A stretch of 64,000 nucleotides of DNA from Winogradskyella pacifica (GTDB lineage Bacteria; Bacteroidota; Bacteroidia; Flavobacteriales; Flavobacteriaceae). How positions within the stretch are numbered: position 1 is the stretch's first letter; each line of letters begins with the position of its first letter. Both the position numbers and the translations under genes were made by a program. Below are positions 44,500-54,363 of this stretch, in pieces. The stretch is taken from contig NZ_JABFDI010000015.1 of NCBI RefSeq assembly GCF_013403915.1, forward strand, positions 44,562 to 108,561, given 5' to 3'. The notes below the pieces were generated by a model, which did no database searches, was not told the DNA's origin, and saw only the letters and a list, made by a program, of their open reading frames with translations.

Positions 44500-45804
44500 C
44501 TACTTTTTTCTCATATATACACTTACCGGAACTCCATTAAAATCAAACTTCTCTCTTAATTTATTCTCTAAAAAACGCTTATATGGCTCTTTTACATATT
44601 GCGGTAAATTACAGAAAAATGCAAACTGAGGTTGCGGAGTTGGCAACTGCATAATGTATTTTATTTTCACAAACTTACCTTTATTGGCTGGCGGTGGCTG
44701 ATGCTCTATAATAGGTAATAAAGCTTCATTAAGTACACTGGTCTTAATTCGCTTAGTTCTATTATTATAAACCTCAACAGCTGTTTCAATAGCTTTAAAA
44801 ATACGTTGCTTATTTAAAACTGAGATAAAAACGATTGGCACATCCGTAAACGGTGCGATTTCATTTCTAATATGCTGTTCAAATTCTTTAGCAGTCTTAG
44901 TGTTTTTTTCAACTAAATCCCACTTATTAACAAGAATTACAATACCTTTTCTGTTGCGTTCTGCTAACCAAAATATATTCTGAACTTGTCCATCAAATCC
45001 ACGATTAGCATCTAACATTACTAAACAAACATCACTGTGTTCGATAGCTCTTACACTTCGCATTACAGAATAGAACTCTAAATCGTCCTTAACTTTAGTT
45101 TTACGACGTATACCAGCCGTATCCACTAAATTAAATTCAAATCCAAAACGGTTATATTTAGTATCAATCGAATCACGAGTAGTACCAGCAATATCGGTAA
45201 CGATATAACGTTCCTCACCAATTAACGCATTAATGAATGACGATTTCCCAGCATTCGGTCTTCCGACTACTGCAAAACGAGGTAACTGATCTTCCTCAAC
45301 TTCTTCTTTCTCTGGCAACGCTTCTACGATAGCATCTAATAAGTCCCCAGTTCCACTTCCGTTAATACTTGCGATAGCAAAATAGTCACCTAAACCAAGA
45401 GAATAAAACTCAACAGCATCTTCTAAACGTTTATTATTATCTACTTTATTAACAACTAAGAATACAGGTTTTTTAACTTTCCTCAACAATTGAGCAACGT
45501 CTTCATCCATTCCTGTAACTCCAGTCTCTACATCTACCATAAAAACTATAGCATCTGCTTCATCAATAGCTAATTCTACTTGCTTATCTATTTCTGCTTC
45601 AAAAATATCATCGCTACCAACTACGTATCCGCCAGTATCAATTAAAGAAAATTCTTTTCCGTTCCAATCTGTTTTACCGTAATGACGATCTCTTGTGACA
45701 CCACTAACAGCATCAACAATAGCTTCACGCCTTTTTATAAGACGATTAAAAAATGTCGATTTCCCTACATTAGGACGACCTACTACAGCCACTATATTGC
45801 TCAT
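44500..45804 (-). CDS. der: Ribosome-assembly GTPase Der (EngA)
   Basis: This 434-residue protein has two consecutive G domains: [15 protein letters not shown] at the N-terminus and [16 protein letters not shown] at about 177. Each is followed by DTGG or DTAG and an NKVD or NKWD motif, and the C-terminal KH-like domain is present. Der supports 50S ribosomal-subunit assembly and is essential in most bacteria. The length is typical. It stands alone on the minus strand, divergent from the LysM gene. Confidence 0.96.
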   Translation of the reverse strand: MSNIVAVVGRPNVGKSTFFNRLIKRREAIVDAVSGVTRDRHYGKTDWNGKEFSLIDTGGYVVGSDDIFEAEIDKQVELAIDEADAIVFMVDVETGVTGMDEDVAQLLRKVKKPVFLVVNKVDNNKRLEDAVEFYSLGLGDYFAIASINGSGTGDLLDAIVEALPEKEEVEEDQLPRFAVVGRPNAGKSSFINALIGEERYIVTDIAGTTRDSIDTKYNRFGFEFNLVDTAGIRRKTKVKDDLEFYSVMRSVRAIEHSDVCLVMLDANRGFDGQVQNIFWLAERNRKGIVILVNKWDLVEKNTKTAKEFEQHIRNEIAPFTDVPIVFISVLNKQRIFKAIETAVEVYNNRTKRIKTSVLNEALLPIIEHQPPPANKGKFVKIKYIMQLPTPQPQFAFFCNLPQYVKEPYKRFLENKLREKFDFNGVPVSVYMRKK

Positions 45805-46158
45805 TGATTTTTATTTAAGGCTACAAAGATACTATATACTTACGTGTTATGGTGAACTATTATTGACTTTTCACTCTATATATTAAAACCTAAAAAATTA
45901 CAGAGAAAGTTAACTTAGCACATTGTTAATATCCTGTTGATAATAAGTATTAATTTGAATGAGGTAGCGTTAATTTTTAGTACTTTTAATGCGTGTATTA
46001 AATAGGATTTTATTTACATTTGTTGTGCCAGATTTAGAGGTCTAATTCCCCAAGAACTGCTCCTTTCTTGTAGACTTACCTATACTCTCAAAGGCAAAAC
46101 ACATTTCACGCAAACACATAAAAAAAAACAGTGTGTTATATTTAAATTACAAAAAATA
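45805..46158. other. Intergenic region upstream of the LysM gene
   Basis: About 354 bp of AT-rich DNA between the divergent der and LysM genes. A TACATTTG (TAnnTTTG) -7-like box lies at 46015-46022, but no -33 TTTG is at the right distance. Nothing else is supported. Confidence 0.4.
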
Positions 46159-48360
46159 ATGAGGAGATTTTTTACGCTTATACCATTATTGATTTTAGGC
46201 TCTAATCTTAGTTTCGCTCAAGAAAATTATACAGACCATACGATACAAAAAGGTGAAAATGTTTATAAGATTTCTAGACAATATGGGGTAAGTGTCAATG
46301 CCATTTTTGAACTTAACCCAGGTTCTGAAGATATAATTTATGCTGGTAACATATTACGTATTCCAAATTCTAGCACTACAACCACCTCAACCACCTCAAC
46401 TAACACTACTGTAGATAAGGATGACAACATCAGCAATTATGTCGTAAAATCAGGAGAAACAAAATCTGGTCTCTCTCGACGTTTTGGTGTAAGCATAGCA
46501 ATGTTAGAACAACAAAACCCTCACATTGTAAGCATGCTTCAAGCAGGCCATACTATAAATGTAGATAAAACTATTAAAGAAACTCCACGCACAGCAAAAG
46601 ACGGAGAGCACTATGTAGTAAAAGGTGAAACACTATGGGGAATTGCAAGAAATAACGGTATTAGTCTTGCGCAATTAGAGGCTGCAAATTCTGGACGTTT
46701 GTCCGAATTCTTACAAATAGGGCAAACTTTAATTATTCCAGATAAAACTTTAGAGAGTTCTACCGAAGGAGGCTATTTAGTGCAGCGTGGTGATACAAAA
46801 TTCCAATTAGCTAAACGTTTTAACATGACTATAGCGGAGCTTGAAGAAAAAAATCCGCACACCGTGCCAATGTTAATGGCAGGTCACAGATTAAATGTGG
46901 ATAACTCAGACGTAAATAATTCTGAAGAAATCCCGAACACAAATGAAGTTGCAATTACTAGAGTAGATTCTACAACCACTACTAATAGCTTTAAGAATTA
47001 TGTTATCGAACCAAAAGAAACACTTTTTGGCTTGGCTAAAAAAGCAGGCATGACGATTGAGGAATTTACAACTTTAAATCCGAAATTACTGACGTCAGTT
47101 AATGTTGGAGACATTATTAAAATGCCAATTAACCCTGGACAAACTATAGCAACTACGGATATTACTGATACTGTTGATACTGTTGATACTGTTGATACTG
47201 TTGATACTGTTGATACTGTTGATACTGTTGATACTGTTGATACTAACACAAAAAGTACACCAACGAAAATTCATTCGAATAAAAATGAAGCTTTATTTAG
47301 TAACTTAGTTACAGAGACTTCAACCGGACTTTATTTTTACTCTCCTTTTTCTAGTGAAGAACTTGGTTCTTCTGAAGAACGACAAAAGATGATTAGCATT
47401 AATGCCGATTTCCAAAAGTATATCGATTTTTTCCAAGGTGCTCAAATTGCTATTGATTCTGCAAAAGCACTTAATCTTGATTTTGATGTGACACTTATTA
47501 AGAAAAATATAGCAAAATCAAAAATAACGATTGAAAGTCCGCATAGCAAAAATGCTATCCTTGTTCCATTTATAGACAACAGATCAAATTTTCCAAGTAT
47601 TGAATCTAATACGCCGATAGCTATAATTGATATTGAATCTAATTTAGTTTCTAAAGATAGTATTAATGTTTACAGATCAATTCCTTCAGACACCATTCAA
47701 AAAACAAAAACCTTAAACTATTTAGCAAAACAAAATGCAAATGTTATTGTAATCAGTGATCTTGATGAAGCTCGAAATAAAGAACTAATTACATCTACAA
47801 TTCCTGATGCTAAATTCCTAAAAGCTGATAATGCAGGTTTTTTTAAATCTGATGCTTTAAATAATGAATTAAGTAAAAGCAGACTTAATTATATTGTGTT
47901 TGATAGCGAAAAAACTATTGTTCTTCTCAATACAACGACAGCGTTAATGGGCAAATTATCTGATCATAATATTCAATTGGTTATGCTTGAATCTTCACTA
48001 CTCCCAAAACAAAGTGAGGTTTCAGACATGAGATTTAGAATTTTACAGCTCATTTTTCCTGCAATTACAAATCCGCAAAACAAAGAAGATATTACCAATT
48101 TTGAAATTAAATACGAGGATGTATTTAGTTCTAAACCTTCACAAAATGCTATTGTAGGATTTAATGTAACCTTTGATATTTTACTAAGGATCTCTCAAAA
48201 CTCATCATTTGAAGACATTATAAACACAACACTTTCAGAACAACCCCATTTAAAGTTTGATTATCAAAAAACCACAGACAGAAACTATTCGAACACGGGT
48301 ATCTATTTAATGCAATATAATTCTAACGAAGGCATGATAGAACTAATTAATGGTAATTAA
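46159..48360 (+). CDS. LysM-repeat protein with periplasmic-binding-like C-terminus
   Basis: This 733-residue protein has a signal peptide (RFFTLIPLLILGSNLSFAQ). Five LysM-like units follow (about 24-70, 94-135, 153-195, 205-247 and 277-317, for example HTIQKGENVYKISRQYGV and HYVVKGETLWGIARNNGI). The low-complexity (DTV)n repeat is at about 336-361, and then a domain of about 370 residues resembles type I periplasmic binding folds (VIVISDLDEARNKEL, YIVFDSEKTIVLLNTTTALMG). LysM modules bind peptidoglycan. The ligand of the C-terminal part is unknown. It precedes the giant adhesin gene, perhaps not as one transcript. Confidence 0.85.
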   Translation: MRRFFTLIPLLILGSNLSFAQENYTDHTIQKGENVYKISRQYGVSVNAIFELNPGSEDIIYAGNILRIPNSSTTTTSTTSTNTTVDKDDNISNYVVKSGETKSGLSRRFGVSIAMLEQQNPHIVSMLQAGHTINVDKTIKETPRTAKDGEHYVVKGETLWGIARNNGISLAQLEAANSGRLSEFLQIGQTLIIPDKTLESSTEGGYLVQRGDTKFQLAKRFNMTIAELEEKNPHTVPMLMAGHRLNVDNSDVNNSEEIPNTNEVAITRVDSTTTTNSFKNYVIEPKETLFGLAKKAGMTIEEFTTLNPKLLTSVNVGDIIKMPINPGQTIATTDITDTVDTVDTVDTVDTVDTVDTVDTVDTNTKSTPTKIHSNKNEALFSNLVTETSTGLYFYSPFSSEELGSSEERQKMISINADFQKYIDFFQGAQIAIDSAKALNLDFDVTLIKKNIAKSKITIESPHSKNAILVPFIDNRSNFPSIESNTPIAIIDIESNLVSKDSINVYRSIPSDTIQKTKTLNYLAKQNANVIVISDLDEARNKELITSTIPDAKFLKADNAGFFKSDALNNELSKSRLNYIVFDSEKTIVLLNTTTALMGKLSDHNIQLVMLESSLLPKQSEVSDMRFRILQLIFPAITNPQNKEDITNFEIKYEDVFSSKPSQNAIVGFNVTFDILLRISQNSSFEDIINTTLSEQPHLKFDYQKTTDRNYSNTGIYLMQYNSNEGMIELINGN
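47167..47244 (+). repeat. In-frame 9-bp tandem repeat GATACTGTT (Asp-Thr-Val)
   Basis: Eight complete copies of GATACTGTT plus a partial GATACT form a perfect array inside the LysM gene, encoding (Asp-Thr-Val)8-Asp-Thr. It separates the LysM part from the C-terminal domain and is a candidate length-variable locus. Confidence 0.95.
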
Positions 48361-48524
48361 AATCAATTACATTACTAATTCCTACAAGCAAATAAACTGC
48401 GAATTATACATCTATAAATAGTATAGACTTAAGCAAAACAATATAATTTACAACTAAAATCATGAAGAGTAACAACAAAAACTCCTTCAAACACCTAGTT
48501 TTAGTTAACATTTGAGACGAATAA

Positions 48525-48548
48525 AAAAACTACAAAACTGTAGGTTTT
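48525..48548 (+). terminator. Weak hairpin between the LysM and adhesin genes
   Basis: CTACA and TGTAG pair around an AAAC loop, extended by A/T pairs, and followed by a T-rich stretch. It lies upstream of the adhesin promoter-like sequence. A 17-codon open frame (48462-48515) precedes it. Confidence 0.4.
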
Positions 48549-48551
48549 AAT

Positions 48552-48583
48552 TTTGCTATGTAAGGGCTATTTACATATATTTG
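48552..48583 (+). promoter_or_regulatory. Promoter of the giant adhesin gene
   Basis: TTTG (48552-48555) is followed after 20 bases by TATATTTG (48576-48583). This matches the Bacteroidota consensus TTTG-N19-21-TAnnTTTG. It lies about 100 bp upstream of the ATG at 48682 and would give a 5' leader of about 90 bases. Confidence 0.6.
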
Positions 48584-48681
48584 TTTTCCCTCGATCTCTC
48601 AATATAGCAAGACAAGAGAACTTGCTGTTCTTAAATATATGGCGTTGATTACAACAAAAGTAATTATTATAAATTTTTTTA

Positions 48682-51600
48682 ATGAAAGCCAAACAGTACA
48701 GTTTTAAAAGATATCCTATACTATTAGCATTTCTTGTTATTTCAATATTCTGTGGATTAACAACGGTTAATGCACAATGCCCTACAGTTATAAATAGCTC
48801 ACAATCACTTTGTGATGTACAATCTGTACTCGTTGGCGATTTACAAGCTATTGATAATGGCGGTGGCGTTGTTTGGTACGACTCACCTACTTCAACTGTT
48901 CCTTTACTCAATTCAGAAAGTCTTATTAACGGTGAAGATTATTATGCTGATGATAATTCTGGAAGCTGTGGAACAAGAGCTAGAGTAGATATTACAATTT
49001 ATGGTCCACCTGTTGGTGATAACTTTCAAGGAGTTTGTTTAGACGACCCTTCATTAGCAACAGTGAATAGTCTAATCGCTATAGGAAACGACGTTCAATG
49101 GTATTTATCACCATCTGGAGGTACTCCTTTGAATGACACTGACATTTTAAGTGACAACACTATATATTACGCAGATCAAGCAAGTGCAGATGGATCTTGT
49201 AGAACTTCAAGATTATCTGTTTTAGTTTTGGTTGGCTCTACTCCTGTTCCAACTGGAGATATGGTTCAAAATTTTTGTGTTACGCCAGAGTTCACACCTA
49301 CAGTTGCTGATTTAGTTGCGAGCGGTAACAACAATTGGTATATCTCTTTATTTTCAGCATTAGAATTACCACCTTCTACCCCTTTAGTAAGTGGGCAAAC
49401 ATATTATGCTACAACTTTAGATCCTCCGTGCGAAAGTACAGGACGTTTATCCGTTTTAGCTATGTTAGACATCGCACCAAATGCTGGTGGAGATGGCACT
49501 TTAGATTTATGCGATAATACAAACTCTACAATCAATCTATTTACAGAACTTCAAGGCACTCCTGATTCTGGAGGTGTCTGGACACCTACTTTAAATAGTG
49601 GTACGGGTGTTTTTGACCCAAATATTGATACAGAAGGCATATATACTTATACTGTTAGTTCAAATAATAGCTGTCCGGATGAGTCTGCAACAGTGACCGT
49701 AACATTAATACCAGAACCTAATGCTGGTACAAACGGCACTATAGACTTATGTAGCACTAGTGATGTCGTTGATTTATTTTTAAGCTTAGGAGGCACACCC
49801 GATTCTGGTGGTGTTTGGTCACCTGCACTGGCAAGCGGTACTGGTGAATTTAACCCAGCTATAGATTCAGATGGTATTTATACATATACCGTTAGTGGTA
49901 CTCCTCCATGTTTAGACACTACTGCAATAGTAAATGTTTCGGTAACTCCTTATAAAGATGCTGGAGAAGATGGAACTATAGACATTTGCGATACTACAGG
50001 AACTATAGATTTATTTAATAGTTTAGGTGGCACACCAGATGTTGGTGGTATTTGGTCTCCTGCATTAAATAGTGGCACAGGAATTTTTGATCCTTCGATT
50101 GATAGCCCTGGTGTTTACACTTATGAATTTACAGGAAATGCTCCTTGCCCTGATGAATCTGCAACAGTTACTGTTGTAGTAAATCCATTACCTAATGCGG
50201 GTTCAGATGGAATATTAGAAATTTGTAGTAATGATTTAGCAACAGTAGATTTATTTGAGAGTTTAGGAGGTACACCTGAAGTTGGTGGCACATGGCTTCC
50301 TGCACTTAATAGTGGAACAGGGGTTTTTGATCCTTCTATTGATACAGCAGGAGTTTATACTTATACAGTAAACGGTATTTCTCCTTGTCCAGATGCTTCA
50401 GCAAATGTTAACATCACTATTATACCAGAACCAGATGCAGGATTAGATGCTACAATCGATATCTGTAGTAATAACGGAACATTTGATTTATTTGATTTTC
50501 TCGGAGGCACTCCTGAAGCTGGAGGAAGTTGGTCTCCTGCATTGGCAAGCGGAACAGGAATTTACGATCCTTTAATTGACACTAATACGACTTACACCTA
50601 TACCGTAGCAGGAACAACTCCGTGTGCAGATGCTATTGCTACAATTACATTAACCGTTACCCCGTTCTTAGACGCAGGACTAGATGGAGCTGTAACAATT
50701 TGTACTGCTGATGGTACAACAGATCTTTTTAACAGTCTTAACGGTACGCCTCAAATTGGAGGAACATGGTCTCCTTCTTTATCTAGTGGGACAGGAATAT
50801 TTGATCCTAGTATTGATTCTGGAGGTACTTATACCTATTCAACTACGGGAACAGCACCGTGTTTAGATGATTCTGCCATTGTTGTGGTCACCGTAGTACC
50901 ATCACCAGATGCTGGTAGTGATGGTACATTACTTTTATGTAGCCTTTCAAATACAGCAAATCTATTTGATAGTCTTAACGGAACACCTCAAACAGGAGGA
51001 ACATGGTCACCTACACTTCTTAGTGGTACCGGAGTTTTTGATCCTAATACAGATGCAGATGGAATTTACACGTACACCATAAACTCTATATGTGGAGCTA
51101 TTTCGGCAAATGTAACAGTTACCACAATTGATGCTAATAACGCAGGAACAAACAGTATTGTAGAATTTTGTAGTAATAATACCATTACTCTAGATCTATT
51201 CGATAGTTTAGGAGGAACACCAGATGTTGGTGGAACTTGGTCTCCTTCTTTAAATAGTGGATCAGGAATTTTTGATTCAAGTTTAGATACAGCAAATTCT
51301 TATACCTATACGGTTTCAAATAGTGCAACACTTTGTCCTGATGATTCTGCAACAGTTTTAATTTCAATTTTACAGGGGCCAAATGCTGGAAATGACAGTA
51401 CATTAAACTTATGTAATTCAACAAATTCAGTAAATTTATTTGACAGTCTTGCCGGAATTCCTGATGCTGGTGGAACCTGGTCTCCTACTCTAAATAGTGG
51501 AACAGGCGTTTTAGATCCTAATATAGATTCAGAAGGTATTTACACCTATACAATAAATAATTCATGTGGAACGAGTTCTGCAACTGTTGACGTTTCGTTT

Positions 51601-54348
51601 TCAAATACCAATGATGCAGGAACCGATGGCTCAATTGCACTTTGTAGCACGGATACTTCTATCGATTTATTTAATAGTTTAGGGGGCACGCCAGGTGTTG
51701 GTGGAACGTGGTCTCCGACACTTGCTAGTGGCACAGGGATTTTTGATCCTAGTATTGATGCTGCTGGTTTGTATACTTATACAATTTCAAGCGTGAGTCC
51801 TGCTTGTCCTGATGCAACGGCTACAGTTGAAGTTTCTATTTCACAAGGTCCAAATGCAGGAAATGATGGAACACTAAATTTATGTGATTCAACAAATACA
51901 ATAGATTTATTTGATAGTCTTTCTGGAACTCCTGAAACTGGCGGAACTTGGTCTCCTGCTCTAAATAGTGGCACCGGAGTTTTAGACCCTAATACTGATC
52001 CAGAAGGTATTTATACCTATACATTAAACAATTCTTGTGGCACGAGTTCTGCAACTGTTGACGTTTCTTTTTCAGACACTAATGATGCAGGAACTGATGG
52101 TTCAATTGACTTTTGTAGTACTGACGCAACAGTCGATTTATTTAATAGTTTAGGTGGCACACCTGATGTTGGCGGCACATGGTCTCCTGCACTTGCTAGT
52201 GGAACTGGAACTTTTGATCCTAGTATTGATGCCGCTGGTTCGTACACTTATACAATTTCAAGTGTCGGTTCTACTTGTCCTGATGCAACTGCTACAGTTG
52301 AAGTTTCTGTTTTACAAGAACCGGATGCAGGAAATGATGGGACATTAAATTTATGTGATTCAACGAATTCAGTTGATTTATTTGATAGTCTTGCAGGAAC
52401 ACCTGAAACTGGAGGAACATGGACTCCGGCATTAAATAGTGGTACGGGTATTTTTGATCCAACAACAGACCCAGAAGGTAATTATACATATACATTAACT
52501 AATTTATGTGATACGAGTTCTGCAACGGTTACAGTTTCTTTTTCATCTACTAATAATGCAGGAACAGATGGCTCAATTGATTTTTGTAGTACAGATACAT
52601 CGGTAGATTTATTTAATAGCCTAGGTGGCACACCTAATGTAGGTGGAACATGGTCACCAGCACTTGCTAGTGGCACAGGGATTTTTGATCCTAGTATTGA
52701 TGCCGCCGGTTCTTATACTTATACTATTTCTAGTCCTTCTTGTCCTGATGCCATGGCAACAGTGATTGTATCTCTTTCACAAGGTCCTGATGCAGGAAAT
52801 GACGGCACACTAAATTTATGTGACTCAACAGATACTGTTGATTTATTTGAAGGTCTATCGGGAACACCTGAAACAGGAGGAACTTGGTCTCCTGCGTTAA
52901 ATAGTGGCACAGGAATTTTAGACCCTAATACCGATTTAGAAGGTCTTTATACATATACCCTAACTAATTCTTGTGGTACGAGTTCAGCAACTGTAGCCGT
53001 ATCTTTTTCTGGCAGTAATAATGCAGGAACAGACGGAACAATTGAGCTGTGCAGTAATTCGCCAATCATTGATTTATTTGATCTTTTAGGAGGGAATCCA
53101 GATGTTGGAGGAACATGGTCGCCACAACTGACTAGTGGAACTGGAATATTTGATCCAAGTATTGACAATGCTGGAACCTATACCTATACCATATCTAGTA
53201 TTGGTTCTGCTTGCCCAGATGATACGTCTAAAGTTCTTGTTTCAATTATACCAGACCCAAATGCTGGTAATGACAATGCCCTTAATTTATGTATAGATCA
53301 AACCGACCCCGTAGATCTTTTTGATAGTCTTGGAGGTACACCAGATTCTGGAGGTGTTTGGACACCTGCACTTACAAGTGGTACCGGAATTTACGACCCA
53401 ACCATAGACCCTGTTGGTATTTACACTTATACGGTGACCTCAGAAGAATGTGGATTAACAGATTCAGCTAATGTAACCGTTACTATTATAGATATTCCAG
53501 ATAGTACAGGTTTAACAATGTCTATAGTTAATAATGTTGTTTGTATCGGATTAGAAGATGTTACCATTGACATTACAGGTGCTAATCTATTACCAGATGG
53601 AGATTACTCTATAGTATATCAGCTTACAGACGCAAATAATTCAGTAAATACCGTAGCTATTACTATCGTTGGAGGAAATGCTACGTTTATAATTCCACAG
53701 TCCTTATTACCTAATTCTGGCTTAACCTCTGTTACGCTTACTCAACTATTCGTTCTAGGCCAAAGTTGTAGTGCTATTACAGATGCTATAGAACCTGTTA
53801 CAATAGCAATAGAAAATTTATCTACACCCGAGATTATTAGTAGTGGTGACGAATTTTGCTCGGAAGATAACCCAACGTTGGTAGACTTGTCAAATAATAT
53901 TATTGACGATGAAATTGTTATTTGGTACGATCAACCCATTGGCGGAATAGCTTATGACAGTACAGAAACATTACAAGAAGGTGTTATTTATTATGGTGCT
54001 TTAACATCTGAATATGGTTGTGAGAGTCCTACAAGATTAGAAGTTAGTATCAACTTTATTACATGTGTTGGGGAGCTTTTAATCCCTGACGGTTTTTCAC
54101 CAAATGACGATGGCATTAATGATGAATTTAATATCTTAAGGTTAGATGAGCTCTATCCTAATTTTAAATTAAGCGTTTATAATAGATACGGTAACATACT
54201 TTATGAAGGTGATATTAATTCACCTAAATGGGATGGTAGATGGAAAAATAGTAATAAGCCGCTTCCTGCTGGTGTTTATTTTTATATTTTAGAATTTAAC
54301 AATGGTGAACGCGAAGCAGTACAAGGACGAGTCTATCTAAACAGATAA
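48682..54348 (+). CDS. Giant repeat surface adhesin with T9SS type B sorting domain
   Basis: This 1888-residue protein has a signal peptide (YPILLAFLVISIFCGLTTVNAQ), about three Ig-like segments (about 35-265), then 17 repeats of about 79 residues (DNA 49480-53499). Each repeat carries DLFNSLGGTP, GG-x-WSP, SGTGIFDP and YTYT motifs and two conserved Cys. The later repeats alternate between two types. A linker and a T9SS type B domain (IPDGFSPNDDGINDEFNI, PLPAGVYFYILEFNNGE, YLNR) follow. It should be secreted by the T9SS and stay on the surface. SprF-like and OmpA-like genes follow 15 and 10 bp apart and probably support export or attachment, as in SprB systems. Confidence 0.93.
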   Translation: MKAKQYSFKRYPILLAFLVISIFCGLTTVNAQCPTVINSSQSLCDVQSVLVGDLQAIDNGGGVVWYDSPTSTVPLLNSESLINGEDYYADDNSGSCGTRARVDITIYGPPVGDNFQGVCLDDPSLATVNSLIAIGNDVQWYLSPSGGTPLNDTDILSDNTIYYADQASADGSCRTSRLSVLVLVGSTPVPTGDMVQNFCVTPEFTPTVADLVASGNNNWYISLFSALELPPSTPLVSGQTYYATTLDPPCESTGRLSVLAMLDIAPNAGGDGTLDLCDNTNSTINLFTELQGTPDSGGVWTPTLNSGTGVFDPNIDTEGIYTYTVSSNNSCPDESATVTVTLIPEPNAGTNGTIDLCSTSDVVDLFLSLGGTPDSGGVWSPALASGTGEFNPAIDSDGIYTYTVSGTPPCLDTTAIVNVSVTPYKDAGEDGTIDICDTTGTIDLFNSLGGTPDVGGIWSPALNSGTGIFDPSIDSPGVYTYEFTGNAPCPDESATVTVVVNPLPNAGSDGILEICSNDLATVDLFESLGGTPEVGGTWLPALNSGTGVFDPSIDTAGVYTYTVNGISPCPDASANVNITIIPEPDAGLDATIDICSNNGTFDLFDFLGGTPEAGGSWSPALASGTGIYDPLIDTNTTYTYTVAGTTPCADAIATITLTVTPFLDAGLDGAVTICTADGTTDLFNSLNGTPQIGGTWSPSLSSGTGIFDPSIDSGGTYTYSTTGTAPCLDDSAIVVVTVVPSPDAGSDGTLLLCSLSNTANLFDSLNGTPQTGGTWSPTLLSGTGVFDPNTDADGIYTYTINSICGAISANVTVTTIDANNAGTNSIVEFCSNNTITLDLFDSLGGTPDVGGTWSPSLNSGSGIFDSSLDTANSYTYTVSNSATLCPDDSATVLISILQGPNAGNDSTLNLCNSTNSVNLFDSLAGIPDAGGTWSPTLNSGTGVLDPNIDSEGIYTYTINNSCGTSSATVDVSFSNTNDAGTDGSIALCSTDTSIDLFNSLGGTPGVGGTWSPTLASGTGIFDPSIDAAGLYTYTISSVSPACPDATATVEVSISQGPNAGNDGTLNLCDSTNTIDLFDSLSGTPETGGTWSPALNSGTGVLDPNTDPEGIYTYTLNNSCGTSSATVDVSFSDTNDAGTDGSIDFCSTDATVDLFNSLGGTPDVGGTWSPALASGTGTFDPSIDAAGSYTYTISSVGSTCPDATATVEVSVLQEPDAGNDGTLNLCDSTNSVDLFDSLAGTPETGGTWTPALNSGTGIFDPTTDPEGNYTYTLTNLCDTSSATVTVSFSSTNNAGTDGSIDFCSTDTSVDLFNSLGGTPNVGGTWSPALASGTGIFDPSIDAAGSYTYTISSPSCPDAMATVIVSLSQGPDAGNDGTLNLCDSTDTVDLFEGLSGTPETGGTWSPALNSGTGILDPNTDLEGLYTYTLTNSCGTSSATVAVSFSGSNNAGTDGTIELCSNSPIIDLFDLLGGNPDVGGTWSPQLTSGTGIFDPSIDNAGTYTYTISSIGSACPDDTSKVLVSIIPDPNAGNDNALNLCIDQTDPVDLFDSLGGTPDSGGVWTPALTSGTGIYDPTIDPVGIYTYTVTSEECGLTDSANVTVTIIDIPDSTGLTMSIVNNVVCIGLEDVTIDITGANLLPDGDYSIVYQLTDANNSVNTVAITIVGGNATFIIPQSLLPNSGLTSVTLTQLFVLGQSCSAITDAIEPVTIAIENLSTPEIISSGDEFCSEDNPTLVDLSNNIIDDEIVIWYDQPIGGIAYDSTETLQEGVIYYGALTSEYGCESPTRLEVSINFITCVGELLIPDGFSPNDDGINDEFNILRLDELYPNFKLSVYNRYGNILYEGDINSPKWDGRWKNSNKPLPAGVYFYILEFNNGEREAVQGRVYLNR
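49480..53499 (+). repeat. 17-unit about 236-bp coding repeat array in the adhesin
   Basis: Seventeen degenerate direct repeats, 231-243 bp each, encode the 77-81-residue adhesin modules. Units 10-15 form higher-order pairs (types AGTDGS-FCSTD and AGNDGTLNLCDST) of about 468 bp, which are closer to each other in DNA than to other units. Confidence 0.92.
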
Positions 54349-54363
54349 TTATGACATATTAAA

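Noticed and set aside
46998..47249. Antisense ORF over the 9-bp repeat
   Set aside because: It is the mirror of the Asp-Thr-Val repeat of the LysM gene and has no independent coding support.
48462..48515. 17-codon ORF as an adhesin leader peptide
   Set aside because: The adhesin promoter-like sequence lies downstream of it, at 48552, so it would not be on the adhesin transcript.
51546..53168. Several antisense ORFs of 62-76 codons in the adhesin
   Set aside because: They recur at the same place in each repeat unit and are produced by the repeat, not by separate genes.
49480..53499. CRISPR-like or non-coding satellite repeats
   Set aside because: The repeats stay in one reading frame of the adhesin with protein-level conservation, so they are coding.
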